A DNA stretch of 64,000 bases from Hypericibacter terrae (GCF_008728855.1 NZ_CP042906.1:1116001-1180000); one strand, 5' to 3'. Shown: positions 55,501 through 64,000, numbered from the stretch's first letter. Notes: generated by a model not told the origin, from the sequence alone. Made by a program: numbers and translations.

Positions 55501-55649
55501 CGCCCTATCGTCACCCCGCCGAAGGCCGGGGAGATGAAGGAGCGCCGGTTAACTCATATCGTCATCCCCGCGAAAGCGGGGACCCACGTCGATCCAGCGA
55601 CGTCGGTTGAGAGTTGGGTCCCCGCTTTCGCGGGGATGACGATAGGGCG
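55501..55649. repeat. Nested palindromic repeat of the GTCATCCCCGCG type
   Basis: The inner part (55561-55586 and 55615-55640) is a perfect 26-bp inverted repeat beginning GTCATCCCCGCGAAAGCGGG, a repeat widespread in alphaproteobacterial genomes. The outer arms CGCCCTATCGTCA (55501-55513) and TGACGATAGGGCG (55637-55649) are also perfectly inverted. A related half-palindrome lies at 55509-55538. The structure looks like one repeat inserted into another. It lies between two convergent genes. Confidence 0.85.
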
Positions 55650-55699
55650 GTTGCGCCATCGCGCGATTTTTATCCTTCACCTCGATTCAAGGCATCCCG

Positions 55700-56269
55700 C
55701 TACTCACACTTCGTCTTGCTGCTGGGATAGGCCTTGACCGCGATCAGTTTCTTCCCGTCCCAACGATAATAGGCGATGCCTTCCTTGCTTTCGTCCTCGT
55801 TGGGTGCGCCCAGCACGGCGATGAGGTCGCTGTCGGGCCGGAAGCGCAGCGCATCGTAATCCGGCGCCGTCTCGTCGGACGCGGTCCCGACATTCATCAC
55901 GCTGATGGCCCGCAGCTCGGGCGGAAAATAGACGTGCCCGTTCCTGGCGTCGAGGATGCCGAAATCGAGGCAGGCACCGCCGCAGCCCCAGCCGACGATG
56001 GTGAAATGGCCGGCGAAGTTCGGTCCGTCCTTGGCCCCCTCACGCAGCGCCGTCTTGAATTCCTTGGCCTCCGGATTGCTGGCGAGGTCCGGCGCCGCCG
56101 GTTTGGCGATCGAAGCGACCGGCGCCGGAAAGGTCGAGAACGCCGGCGGATCGAGCGGCGCGACATCGTTCATGGTGATGGGAAGGCAGCCGGTGAGGGA
56201 TTGGGCCAGGCTCGGGCCGGCCAGGATTGCGGCCGATGCGAGAACGCACAGGCCCAGGAACTTCTTCAT
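55700..56269 (-). CDS. Exported hypothetical protein
   Basis: About 189 residues from ATG 56269 (ATG 56287 is possible; neither has a clear ribosome site). Signal peptide 'MKKFLGLCVLASAAILAGPSLA' with a cleavage site near Ala-Gln. The mature protein has 'EGAKDGPNFAGHFTIVGWGCGGACLDFGILDARNGHVYFPPE', a block found in a family of periplasmic proteins of unknown function. Its paired Cys suggest a disulfide. Confidence 0.75.
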   Translation of the reverse strand: MKKFLGLCVLASAAILAGPSLAQSLTGCLPITMNDVAPLDPPAFSTFPAPVASIAKPAAPDLASNPEAKEFKTALREGAKDGPNFAGHFTIVGWGCGGACLDFGILDARNGHVYFPPELRAISVMNVGTASDETAPDYDALRFRPDSDLIAVLGAPNEDESKEGIAYYRWDGKKLIAVKAYPSSKTKCE

Positions 56270-56343
56270 GTTAAGAATGGAATCCATGGTTGATTCGTCG
56301 GGCGGCGGCGGATCGAGAATCTCTTTCGATCGAACGAGAGCCG

Positions 56344-57525
56344 GTGCCGCCGGCGAATTATTCGACGGAAATTCCTTCCTTCGCAAGTCAGGTCCCGCTT
56401 CCTTTGCGCTATCTCCTCAATCTTCCGATCCTCGTGGCGGCCTTCGGCGCCGGCCTCTTCCTCTATCTCGCGGTCCTGTCGGACAAGCCCGCGGGCGGCG
56501 ACGCGCAGATGGGGGCTGCCCTTGCCATTGTCTTCGCGGCCTTTCTCTACACCGTCGGTCTGGCGGTCGCCCTGATCGGCTGCGTCGCGGCCGGCGGATT
56601 CGATTGGATCCCGGTCGACGGACGCGGCCTGCGATTCGTCATCGTGATTGCGGGCTTCATCGCGATCGGCCTGCTCTGTTTCGCCTCGATCAGCATCACC
56701 ATGGAGACGACCGGCTCGGACCAGCGCTGGAGCCATGGCGTGGTGGTCGCGGCCCGCTGGGTCGCGATCGGCATGCCGGCGATCCTGATCCTCTATGCGG
56801 CCTGGGTCGTCAACGCGCCGCTCGAGCTTCGCGCCGCCGCGGCCGGCCGCTATGGGCTCTTCGCCGGAATCGCGATTTTCGGCGCGCTGGCGGGCTTCGT
56901 GACCATCCAGGAGATGGTGCGCTGGAACCGGCAGGCGGCGGCCGACGCCGCGGCCGAACAGGCGCGCGAAGACGAGGCAGTCCAGGAGACGCGGCGAAAC
57001 TTCGCGGCCCTCACCGACACCGACCCGCTCTTCACCTGGGACATCTATGTCGGCTACTACAATATTCCCGACGACATCCGCGAGAGGGCGCTGACGCGCA
57101 TCGCGGCTCGGCCCACGCTCGAAACCGATCTGACCGAGGCGCTGGCCAGCGGCAACTCGCTCTGGGTGCAGGAGGCCCTGTCCCTCGTCGGCCGCGTGCC
57201 GTTCCAGCCTTCGAACCGCCTCTCGGAACCGGTGGCGCGGGCGATCGATCGCCTGACGAGCGAGCTGGCCGAGGAGGCCAAGGTGGGAAACCCCGACGGC
57301 GACCAATATATCGACCATTACCGCGCCAGCCTGTTGTCGACGGTGCGCGAGGCCGCGGTGAAGATGGCGTCGGGGGCCGGGCTCGATCTGTCGGACCGGC
57401 TCGACCGGCTGCAGACGGTGGTGATCGAGGGCTATCCCAAATCCAGTGCGGCCTCGACCTTCCCGGGCGAGGTCTCGGCGGCGAAGAAACAGATTGCGGC
57501 GGCCCTGGCCGCGCGAACGCCGTAG
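56344..57525 (+). CDS. Hypothetical membrane protein with cytoplasmic/periplasmic C-terminal domain
   Basis: About 393 residues from GTG 56344 (a TTG at 56290 in the same frame is an alternative). About five or six hydrophobic segments lie in residues 20-220. A helical soluble region follows ('RQAAADAAAEQAREDEAVQETRRNF', probable coiled coil, then 'ALTDTDPLFTWDIYVGYYNIPDDIRERALTRIAARPTLE'). No recognised domain. Divergent from the exported hypothetical gene. Confidence 0.7.
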   Translation: MPPANYSTEIPSFASQVPLPLRYLLNLPILVAAFGAGLFLYLAVLSDKPAGGDAQMGAALAIVFAAFLYTVGLAVALIGCVAAGGFDWIPVDGRGLRFVIVIAGFIAIGLLCFASISITMETTGSDQRWSHGVVVAARWVAIGMPAILILYAAWVVNAPLELRAAAAGRYGLFAGIAIFGALAGFVTIQEMVRWNRQAAADAAAEQAREDEAVQETRRNFAALTDTDPLFTWDIYVGYYNIPDDIRERALTRIAARPTLETDLTEALASGNSLWVQEALSLVGRVPFQPSNRLSEPVARAIDRLTSELAEEAKVGNPDGDQYIDHYRASLLSTVREAAVKMASGAGLDLSDRLDRLQTVVIEGYPKSSAASTFPGEVSAAKKQIAAALAARTP

Positions 57526-57537
57526 AGCGGGTCGCAG

Positions 57538-57565
57538 GAAAAACTGCACCGGTTTCTACCGGTGC
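57538..57565 (-). terminator. Intrinsic terminator for the response-regulator gene
   Basis: Read on the minus strand, GCACCGGT-AGAA-ACCGGTGC (8-bp stem) is followed by AGTTTTTCC. It lies about 45 bases after the stop of the minus-strand response-regulator gene. It also faces the end of the plus-strand membrane-protein gene, for which no T-run is present. Confidence 0.65.
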
Positions 57566-57607
57566 CGGCAAGCGAGATCGGGTGTCGGTCTTTCTTCCGC
57601 GCCGGTT

Positions 57608-57991
57608 TCAGCGCGCGTCGCCCAATGCTGCCAGCATCTCCGCCAGCCGCACCGGCTTGCGCAGGGTCATCACCGTGCCGAGGCCCTTGGCCTCCGCGAG
57701 CGTGCGGGCGATCTTCGAGTAGAGCGGGTTGAAGCCGCTGACGATGATGACTTTGACGTCGGCCTTGCGCTCGGCCAGCCAGTCGACGATCTCCGTCCCC
57801 TCGATCCCCGGCATCACCATGTCGAGCACCAGGATGTCGGGGGAAAGCTCCTCGAAGACGTCCTGGAAGCGATTGGAATCCGTCAGCATCACGGCATTGA
57901 GATGGAGCATCTCGGCGGCGCTCTTCACGAACTCCGCGAAATCCGCATTGTCGTCGACGACGAGAACCGTCTTCTGCTGCGCTGTCGGCAT
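57608..57991 (-). CDS. Single-domain response regulator (receiver only)
   Basis: A 127-residue CheY-like receiver from ATG 57991. The acidic pair is in VVDDNADF, the phospho-Asp in ILVLDMVMPG, the Ser in VIIVSGF and the Lys in TLRKPVR, so it should be phosphorylated and switch normally. No output domain and no histidine kinase is nearby; it may act in a phosphorelay or on a partner protein. ATG 57991 is preferred over an in-frame upstream extension that is low in family similarity. Confidence 0.88.
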   Translation of the reverse strand: MPTAQQKTVLVVDDNADFAEFVKSAAEMLHLNAVMLTDSNRFQDVFEELSPDILVLDMVMPGIEGTEIVDWLAERKADVKVIIVSGFNPLYSKIARTLAEAKGLGTVMTLRKPVRLAEMLAALGDAR

Positions 57992-58261
57992 TTTGGGCCT
58001 GCCCTGTCCCCCACCCTCAGGCCGACCAATGTTATGGTCAAGGCGGTTAACAACACTTGATGTCAAGCATGGGCTATCCGACCGGCCATGTCATCCAACC
58101 CTTTGGTCTTAACAGCATTTCTTCGCCCGCTTTATTGGATGCCTGACCAACGTGATGATGGCCCGGCGATTCGGCATTCCAAGCTTCGGCGATAAGGCCC
58201 AATCATTGCCGGGAGCCCGGCCCATGCCGGGGGCGGAAGCGCGGGGGGACGGATCCGCAGC

Positions 58262-59602
58262 ATGATCGACAGGAAGGGCAGGCTCGGGCTGTTCTTGGCA
58301 GCGGCGGGGCTGGGGCTGCTGCTGGTCGTCCTGGCCGCATTGAGGTCCGGACCGGCCTCCTGGGGCGGGGGGACCGGTGTTCTCCTTGCCGCCGGCGTTC
58401 TGCTGGGTCTCGGCGGACTGGGGATGGCCTGGCGGCAAATCGCCGCCCATTTCACCCATCTCGAGCGGCTGCGTGCGACCGTCCTGCTGCTGGGCGACCA
58501 GGGTGTGCCCATGCCGCCGCCGCGCAAGGGGCGCCCCGGCGCTCTGGACCGGCTGGAATTGGCCATCGCCGAACTGGGCGGCCATGAGATCGCCCGGCGC
58601 GAATCCCGCGACCGCCGGCTGGGCGCCGTTCTGGGGGCCCTCGATCAGGCGATCCTGGTGGTGACCCCGCAAGGGCAGATCAGCCTGGTCAATGCCGCGG
58701 CCAAAAGCCTGTTCGGCGAACGGGTGGCGCCGGGCTTGAGCGTGTTCGAGCTGTTCGAGCGGCGCAGCTTCGCCCGCACCCTGGATGAGGCCGCCTCTGC
58801 GGCGGCGCCCCTGGAGGTGGAACTGCCGAGTGTCGGCGGCACACCGATCGCGGCGACAGTGACCGACCTGGGCGAGGAGATGGGCGCGCTCCTGCGTTTC
58901 GCGCCGGGGCAGGCGGCCTTCCGGCGTCATCTCGAACATGATCTGGCGCTGCATGATCGGCCGCCGGCCGGCCGATCCGTCCATCACGAGATGGTTCTGA
59001 CCGAGCTGCCGATCCTGGTGTTCGATACCGAGACGACCGGGCTCGATGTCAGCAAGGACCGCATCGTGTCGGCGGGCGGCGTGCGCATGCAGGGCTTGCG
59101 CGTCTACCCGACCCACGTCTTCGACCTCCTCTGCGATCCGGGGATGCCGATACCGCCGCGTTCGACCGCGATCCATGGCATCACCGACGCGATGGTGGCC
59201 GGCGCGCCCAGCTTTGCCGATATCGCCGACCGCCTCGCGGCCGCCTGCCGGGACATGGTGGTGGTCGGGCACAATATCGGCTTCGACATGGCCATGATCG
59301 ATCGCGAGATGAAGCTGGCGGGCCGGGAATGGGTGCGGCCCGTGACGCTGGACACGCTCAATCTCTATGCCGCACTCCGGCCCCGCGCGACCAAGCTCGA
59401 TCTCGAGACGATCGCGGCCGATCTCGGCGTCGAGGTGCGGGGCCGGCACACGGCCCTGGGCGACGCGCTGATGACCGCCGAGATCTTTCGCCGGCTCGTG
59501 CCGATGTTGACCGGCGCCGGGATCGTGACGCTCTCGGCGGCGATCGGATTCGCCTTGCGACCGAAGGAAGTGGTGCGCCGGCAGCGGGCGGCGGGCTGGT
59601 AG
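58262..59602 (+). CDS. Membrane-anchored PAS-type sensor fused to DEDDh 3'-5' exonuclease
   Basis: A 446-residue protein. Two hydrophobic segments (residues about 8-28 and 38-57) anchor it. Residues about 115-225 form a PAS-like domain ('GALDQAILVVTPQGQISLVNAAAKSLFGE'). The C-terminal DnaQ-type exonuclease has ExoI VFDTETTGLD, ExoII VGHNIGFDMAM and ExoIII RHTALGDALMT with the DEDDh His. Linking an exonuclease to a membrane and a sensor domain is unusual but recurs in a family adjacent to CBS-DUF294 genes, as here (12 bp gap). Confidence 0.88.
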   Translation: MIDRKGRLGLFLAAAGLGLLLVVLAALRSGPASWGGGTGVLLAAGVLLGLGGLGMAWRQIAAHFTHLERLRATVLLLGDQGVPMPPPRKGRPGALDRLELAIAELGGHEIARRESRDRRLGAVLGALDQAILVVTPQGQISLVNAAAKSLFGERVAPGLSVFELFERRSFARTLDEAASAAAPLEVELPSVGGTPIAATVTDLGEEMGALLRFAPGQAAFRRHLEHDLALHDRPPAGRSVHHEMVLTELPILVFDTETTGLDVSKDRIVSAGGVRMQGLRVYPTHVFDLLCDPGMPIPPRSTAIHGITDAMVAGAPSFADIADRLAAACRDMVVVGHNIGFDMAMIDREMKLAGREWVRPVTLDTLNLYAALRPRATKLDLETIAADLGVEVRGRHTALGDALMTAEIFRRLVPMLTGAGIVTLSAAIGFALRPKEVVRRQRAAGW

Positions 59603-59614
59603 GAGCGGCAGACA

Positions 59615-61060
59615 GTGGAACGCGATCTGATCGAACGGGTCGACGTCTATCCCTACCGTCATCGGGTGGGCGAGGCGATGTCGAGCCCGCCGGTCACGGC
59701 CGCGCCCGAGGCGCTGTTGTCCCAGGCCGCGCAATTGATCAGCGACCGGCGCGTGAGCTCGGTGCTGGTGGTCGACGGCGAGAAGCGCCTGGTCGGCATC
59801 GTGACCGAGTATGACGTGGTCCGGGCGATCGCCAGGGACGGCGGCGCCGCGCTCGATCGGCCGCTCGCGAGTCTGATGGCGCATCCGGTCGCCAGCGTTC
59901 CGGCCGATGCCTTTCTCTATACGGCGCTCGCCCGCATGGGCCGGCGCGGCATCCGCCAGCTCGCGGTCAGCGATCCCGTCACCGGCGAGCTGGTGGGCGT
60001 GATCAGCGCCGGCGCGCTGTTGAAGGAACGTGCCAATCAGGCGCTGATGCTGGGCGACGAGATCGCCGACGCCAGGAGCGGCGCGGAGATGGCCCGGATC
60101 CGGGCGCGGTTGCCGGCGCTCGCCCGGTCGCTGCTGCAGGAGAAGCTGTCGGTGCTCGACGTCGCCGCCGTGCTGAGCGCGGTCCTGCGCGATATCAGCG
60201 CGCGCGCCGCCGAGCTGGCCGCGGAGAACATGGTGGCCGAGGGCCGCGGCCCGGCGCCGGCTTCCTGGTGTTATCTGATCCTGGGATCGGGCGGGCGCGG
60301 CGAGAGCCTGCTGGCGGCGGACCAGGACAATGCGCTGGTCCATGCGGGCCGCGAAATCGAGGACGATGGCTGGTTCGCCGAGCTCGGCCGGCGCGCCTCC
60401 GATCTGCTCGACGCGGCCGGCATTCCCTATTGCCGGGGCAAGGTGATGGCCTCCGAATCCGCCTGCCGGCACAGCCTCAAGGGCTGGCAGGGGCAGGTGG
60501 CGGAATGGGCCCGCCAGGCCGATCCCGGCGCGCTCCTGTCGGTCGATATCTTCTATGACTTCCAGCCGGTCCATGGCGACCGCCGCCTGGCCGAAGCGCT
60601 GCGGCGGGATGCGATGGCGGTGGCCCAGGACCGGGCCCTGCTGGCCCGCCTCAGCGCCACGCTCGACACGCGGGTTTCGGCCCTCACCCTGTTCGGCGGG
60701 TTCCGCATGAGCCAGGGTCGCGTCGATCTCAAACGCGGCGGTCTCCTCCCGCTTACCTCGGGCGCCCGCATCCTGGCGCTCAAGGCCGGTGTCGCCGCGA
60801 CCTCGACCTCGGCGCGGCTGGCGGGCGCGGCCACGGCGGGGCTGATCAACGCCAGCGACCTGGCCGGTCTGCAGGAGGCCGAGGAATTGATCATGCGGGC
60901 CATCCTCGAGCAGCAGATCGTCGATCTCGAAGGCGGCCGCGAGCCCGCGGCGCTGGTCGAGGTGCGGCGCCTGACGCGGTTTCAGCGGTCGAGCCTGAAA
61001 CGGGCCCTGAAGCTCATCGCCATGGTCGATGTGATCGTCAAGAACGCGCTCGTGGGGTGA
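59615..61060 (+). CDS. CBS-domain DUF294 nucleotidyltransferase
   Basis: A 481-residue protein starting at GTG 59615, with AGGAG 9 bases upstream. Two CBS domains (about 15-140; 'VLVVDGEKRLVGIVTEYDVVRAI', 'QLAVSDPVTGELVGVISAGALL') are followed by a helical segment and a DUF294 nucleotidyltransferase-like domain ('LILGSGGRGESLLAADQDNALV', GSxGR...DxD pattern) plus a C-terminal substrate-binding domain. Possibly adenosine-nucleotide sensing and protein nucleotidylylation. Elsewhere this pair lies next to a sodium/acetate symporter; none is visible here. Confidence 0.88.
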   Translation: MERDLIERVDVYPYRHRVGEAMSSPPVTAAPEALLSQAAQLISDRRVSSVLVVDGEKRLVGIVTEYDVVRAIARDGGAALDRPLASLMAHPVASVPADAFLYTALARMGRRGIRQLAVSDPVTGELVGVISAGALLKERANQALMLGDEIADARSGAEMARIRARLPALARSLLQEKLSVLDVAAVLSAVLRDISARAAELAAENMVAEGRGPAPASWCYLILGSGGRGESLLAADQDNALVHAGREIEDDGWFAELGRRASDLLDAAGIPYCRGKVMASESACRHSLKGWQGQVAEWARQADPGALLSVDIFYDFQPVHGDRRLAEALRRDAMAVAQDRALLARLSATLDTRVSALTLFGGFRMSQGRVDLKRGGLLPLTSGARILALKAGVAATSTSARLAGAATAGLINASDLAGLQEAEELIMRAILEQQIVDLEGGREPAALVEVRRLTRFQRSSLKRALKLIAMVDVIVKNALVG

Positions 61061-61162
61061 GCCGGACGAGGCGTTGAGTTCGGTGCGACAAGCTCACTCC
61101 ATGGGCTATCGGGAGTTTTTCAAGCTATTGATAATAGTAGGTTTATTTGGAGATATATTGTG

Positions 61163-61276
61163 AGTGCTAAAGTTCAACGAATTAGAGAATTCTAGAGGTC
61201 ACAGTATACCGATTTCAAAGCGAGGAGGGAGAAACTGGTATACTTTTAGTGCTAAAATTCCCTAATATAGGGAATT
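61163..61276. promoter_or_regulatory. AbiE promoter region with multiple repeats
   Basis: The region just before the AbiEi start is AT-rich and full of repeats. The inverted repeat AATTCCCTA-ATA-TAGGGAATT (61256-61276) touches the ATG. AGTATACC (61203-61210) and GGTATACT (61237-61244) form a spaced inverted repeat. AGTGCTAAAGTTC (61163-61175) and AGTGCTAAAATTC (61248-61260) form a direct repeat. TAGAGAATT (61183-61191) is a near match to the TAGGGAATT half site. AbiEi antitoxins bind such repeats to repress their own operon. Confidence 0.7.
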
Positions 61277-62122
61277 ATGGCTACTAAAATATACCGTAAG
61301 ACGCCTCGGCCTTCTCTGACCCGCTCTCATGGACGCCTCGCCGCCGTCCTGAGTGGCGCCGACCGGCTGATCCGCGTCGAAGACGTAATGGCGACGCTCT
61401 CGATGGATCGAAAAAGCGCAGCCAAGACATTGGCGCGCTGGTACGCGCAGCAGTGGTTGCAGCGCGTCGGGCACGGCCTCTACACGGCAATACCACTTGA
61501 TGCCCGAGCCACCGGGCAAGTGCTGGAGGACCCATGGATACTTGTGCCGCCATTGTTCAACCCTGCCTACGTGGGTGGTTGGACCGCGGCCGAGCATTGG
61601 GATTTAACTGAACAGCTCTTCCGCGCCATCATCGTATTCACTACTAAGAATATCCGCACGCGCCGGCGCAATGTTCACGGCATCACATTCCTCTTGCGGC
61701 ACATTCAACCGAACGCACTTTTTGGCACGCGCAATATCTGGCGTGGGCAGGTCAAGGTGCAGGTTTCGGATGCCCACCGCACGATCATCGACATGCTCGC
61801 AGATCCAGCAGTCGGCGGTGGTATCCGCCATGTTGCCGATTGCTTCGCAGCTTACTTCCAGCTCAAGGAGGCGAGCCCGGAAACGCTCATCCAGTATGCC
61901 GAGAAGCTCGGCAACGGCGCGGTCTTCAAGCGCATGGGTTTCCTCGCAGAAACGATTCCGAACCATAGAGCACTCATAGAAGCTTGCCGCGAGCGGTTGA
62001 CGCAAGGTAACGCGAAGCTCGATCCAGGGCTTGAATGCCCACGTCTCGTTAGGGCGTGGCGGCTCTGGATTCCGAAAACCTGGGCCGCGGTGCGACTCTC
62101 AGCAAAGGAGCGGCCATCATGA
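61277..62122 (+). CDS. abiEi: AbiEi-family antitoxin / autoregulator
   Basis: A 281-residue protein. The N-terminal winged HTH 'RLIRVEDVMATLSMDRKSAAKTLARWYAQQWLQRVGHGLYTAIP' (about residues 34-77) and the following antitoxin domain ('AYVGGWTAAEHWDLTEQLFR', 'VSDAHRTIIDMLADPAVGGGIRHV') are AbiEi features. It represses the operon and counteracts the AbiEii nucleotidyltransferase in type IV toxin-antitoxin/abortive infection systems. The stop overlaps the toxin ATG by 4 bases. GC is lower than in the flanking genes. Confidence 0.9.
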   Translation: MATKIYRKTPRPSLTRSHGRLAAVLSGADRLIRVEDVMATLSMDRKSAAKTLARWYAQQWLQRVGHGLYTAIPLDARATGQVLEDPWILVPPLFNPAYVGGWTAAEHWDLTEQLFRAIIVFTTKNIRTRRRNVHGITFLLRHIQPNALFGTRNIWRGQVKVQVSDAHRTIIDMLADPAVGGGIRHVADCFAAYFQLKEASPETLIQYAEKLGNGAVFKRMGFLAETIPNHRALIEACRERLTQGNAKLDPGLECPRLVRAWRLWIPKTWAAVRLSAKERPS

Positions 62123-63582
62123 TCGATCGCCGCGAACTCATGCTGCTTGCCGAAAACCTCGGTTTGCAGCCGCAGGTGGTCGAAAAGGATTATGTGCTCG
62201 GCTGGCTCCTGGCCGGCATTCGCGCCAACGCCGACCTTGGCGAACATTGGGTCTTTAAGGGCGGGACATGCCTCAAGAAGTGCTATTTCGAAACATACCG
62301 CTTCTCGGAGGATCTCGACTTCACGATCACCAGCGAGGCCCTGCTCGACCAGGTATTCCTGACCAAAGCGTTCGCTGACATTTCGGCCTGGATATACGAA
62401 GAAGTCGGCATCGAGATACCCGCCGAACGTTTGCGGTTTGACGTGTTCCGCAATAAGCGGGGCCGATTGGCGGCCGAGGGACGGGTATATTATCGTGGCC
62501 CTATTGCGCCCCGAGGCGGTGACCTTCCCCGCATCAAACTTGATCTCACGACAGACGAACTTCTGGCGTTGCCGCCGGTCGAGCGGCCCGTCGTTCATAC
62601 CTTCTCCGACGAGCCCGAGGCCGGGATTACGGCCCGTTGCTACGCCTTTGACGAAGTCTTCGGCGAGAAGGTGAGAGCGCTTGGTGAGCGCGCCCGGCCG
62701 CGCGATCTCTATGACGTGATCAACCTTTTCCGGCATGACGATCTTCAGCCGCAGCCAGGTGCCATTCTTGATGTGCTGAAACGAAAGTGCGACTACAAAG
62801 GCATCCAGTTGCCAACTCTGGATACAATCAGGGCTTTCCGTGAGGAATTGGCTGGGGACTGGCAGACGATGCTGGCACACCAGTTGCCTGCTTTGCCGCC
62901 GCTTGAGTCGTTTTGGAACGCTCTACCAGAATTCTTTGCATGGCTGGCTGGCGGTTTCCGTCCGGCCATGCCGCAAGCCTATCCGCTCGCTATCGGAGAA
63001 GAAACTTTACGGCAGCCACTTGGTGCTCTCTCTGGTCCCGGCATGGTGGCATCCGCATTGGAGATCGTCCGATTTGCAGCCGCAAATCGACTCACAGCCG
63101 AGATCGACTATGTAAAGGAAAGCGGCGAACGCACGACGCGGGAAATTGAAGCTTATTCGCTTCGCAGGACGAAGGCCGGCGATATCGTGCTGCACGGCTT
63201 CGACATTAGCAGGAATGATCACAGAAGCTATCGGACGGATCGTATACGCGGCGCGCGCGCGACCGGGCGCGTTTTCGTTCCAAGGTATGCGGTGGAACTC
63301 ACGCCAAGCGGCAAGCAGGAAATCCCCCCAATGGCACAACCCGCTTCGAGGGCGACCTCCAGCAGAGGCTTTGGAGGAATGACGAGGCGCTCTCCCACAC
63401 AATCGCCCTACAGATCCGCTACCTCGAAGCGGCAGGCTTCCGGACCCACCTATGTCTACCAATGTCCCCTGTGCTCAAGGAGATTCCAGCGAAAGAGCCA
63501 GGACACCGCTCTGCGTGCCCATAAGACTCCGGATGGTCGGGATTGCTCTGGTCGAATCGGCTTTCTAGCCGAAATCCGCTGA
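62119..63582 (+). CDS. abiEii: AbiEii nucleotidyltransferase toxin with WYL-like and zinc-finger C-terminus
   Basis: A 487-residue protein, well over the usual AbiEii length of about 300. The nucleotidyltransferase core has KGGTCLKK (about 47-54), RFSEDLDF with Asp65 and Asp67, Asp142 (IKLDLT) and the C-terminal [10 protein letters not shown] (191-200). Residues about 305-395 resemble a WYL domain ('[20 protein letters not shown]', '[18 protein letters not shown]'). The tail carries Cys449-x2-Cys452-x15-His468-x7-Cys476, a probable zinc site. AAAGGAG precedes the ATG, which overlaps the antitoxin stop. The extra domains suggest ligand- or nucleic-acid-controlled toxicity. Confidence 0.88.
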   Translation: MIDRRELMLLAENLGLQPQVVEKDYVLGWLLAGIRANADLGEHWVFKGGTCLKKCYFETYRFSEDLDFTITSEALLDQVFLTKAFADISAWIYEEVGIEIPAERLRFDVFRNKRGRLAAEGRVYYRGPIAPRGGDLPRIKLDLTTDELLALPPVERPVVHTFSDEPEAGITARCYAFDEVFGEKVRALGERARPRDLYDVINLFRHDDLQPQPGAILDVLKRKCDYKGIQLPTLDTIRAFREELAGDWQTMLAHQLPALPPLESFWNALPEFFAWLAGGFRPAMPQAYPLAIGEETLRQPLGALSGPGMVASALEIVRFAAANRLTAEIDYVKESGERTTREIEAYSLRRTKAGDIVLHGFDISRNDHRSYRTDRIRGARATGRVFVPRYAVELTPSGKQEIPPMAQPASRATSSRGFGGMTRRSPTQSPYRSATSKRQASGPTYVYQCPLCSRRFQRKSQDTALRAHKTPDGRDCSGRIGFLAEIR

Positions 63583-63787
63583 GATACTGGGATGGAAGGC
63601 AAGGCAGGTACCGTCTTTCTCGAACTCCGTACCGCAGATCTGGGGATGGCAGCCCTGCCCAAAGGCCGCTTTGCGGGAAGGCCGGCTTTGCGTTAAGAAG
63701 ACCGCCTTTCCCGGGCCGGGCGCCGATATCGACGGGCTGCGCCCTCCGGGTTCCCGACCAGGGTATGAACCGAGGAGCGTAGGGCCG

Positions 63788-64000
63788 ATGGCCGCCTACC
63801 AATACATCTATGTGATGAAAGGCCTGACCAAGGTCTATCCGGGCAGCCGCAAGGTGCTCGAGGACATCTGGTTGAGCTTCCTGCCCGGCGCCAAGATCGG
63901 CGTGCTGGGATTGAACGGCTCGGGCAAATCGACCCTGCTGAAGATCATGGCCGGCATCGAGAAGGATTTCGCCGGCGAGGCCTGGGTGGCCGAGGGCGCC
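63788..64000 (+). CDS. ettA: Energy-dependent translational throttle protein EttA (5' end)
   Basis: The first 71 codons of an ABC-F ATPase. '[61 protein letters not shown]' matches the EttA N-terminus, with Walker [10 protein letters not shown]. EttA binds the ribosomal E site and responds to ATP/ADP. AGGAG and AGGG lie just upstream of the ATG. The gene runs off the window. Confidence 0.95.
   Translation, partial: MAAYQYIYVMKGLTKVYPGSRKVLEDIWLSFLPGAKIGVLGLNGSGKSTLLKIMAGIEKDFAGEAWVAEGA

Overview
The window looks like chromosome of a high-GC alphaproteobacterium, probably a soil or plant-associated lineage near Rhodospirillales or Rhizobiales. The evidence is strong G/C bias at third codon positions, many solute-uptake and catabolic operons, and short palindromic intergenic repeats of the 'GTCATCCCCGCG' type. 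This placement is an inference. I saw no rRNA or tRNA gene, CRISPR array, insertion sequence or prophage. Gene density is high and most genes sit in short operons with overlapping stops and starts.

Layout. 1-2910 (+): the end of a D-threonine aldolase/DSD1-like gene, then RidA, PhzF-like and aldose-epimerase-like genes. 2915-6984 (-): an uptake and catabolic operon (APC permease, jelly-roll protein, cyclase-family hydrolase, SDR). 7133-11999: a SnoaL-like protein, a B12-binding radical SAM enzyme paired with a PLP decarboxylase, and a glycine-zipper lipoprotein. 12138-13422: two genes of visibly lower GC. 13465-20154: an enolase-superfamily dehydratase divergent from an SDR plus a CUT1 sugar ABC transporter, with a clean inverted repeat in the shared promoter region.

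20409-36399 is the most coherent catabolic block. It encodes a NicC-like FAD monooxygenase, an SDR, a Liv-type ABC importer, a three-subunit molybdenum hydroxylase with CoxG, an alpha/beta hydrolase, an M29/NicX-like protein with a His-His-Asp metal site, a divergent amidase and a TetR regulator. The set fits the logic of the nicotinate/picolinate 'maleamate' pathways: hydroxylate the ring, hydroxylate or decarboxylate, cleave 2,5-dihydroxypyridine, deformylate, deamidate. Several components differ from the known clusters, so the substrate may be a different N-heteroaromatic.

36679-43257: a LysR regulator and a small surface-glycan locus (GT2, flippase, GT4, GT39-like). 43328-46927: an SDR divergent from a trimethylamine-dehydrogenase-like flavoprotein, then a DUF2218 protein. 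47140-54656 (-): AMP nucleosidase preceded by an operon equivalent to the uncharacterised E. coli ynbABCD genes (CDP-alcohol phosphotransferase, CDP-diglyceride synthase, hydrolase-methyltransferase, PAP2-dual-specificity phosphatase). Here it is expanded by a PlsC acyltransferase and a small membrane protein, with two large hairpins inside. It looks like an undescribed phospholipid or lipid-headgroup pathway.

55061-61060: hypothetical proteins, a single-domain response regulator, and a membrane-anchored PAS/DEDDh exonuclease followed by a CBS-DUF294 nucleotidyltransferase. 61163-63582: an AT-richer AbiE toxin-antitoxin module whose toxin carries a WYL-like domain and a zinc-finger tail, with several inverted repeats in its promoter. 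63788-64000: the start of ettA.
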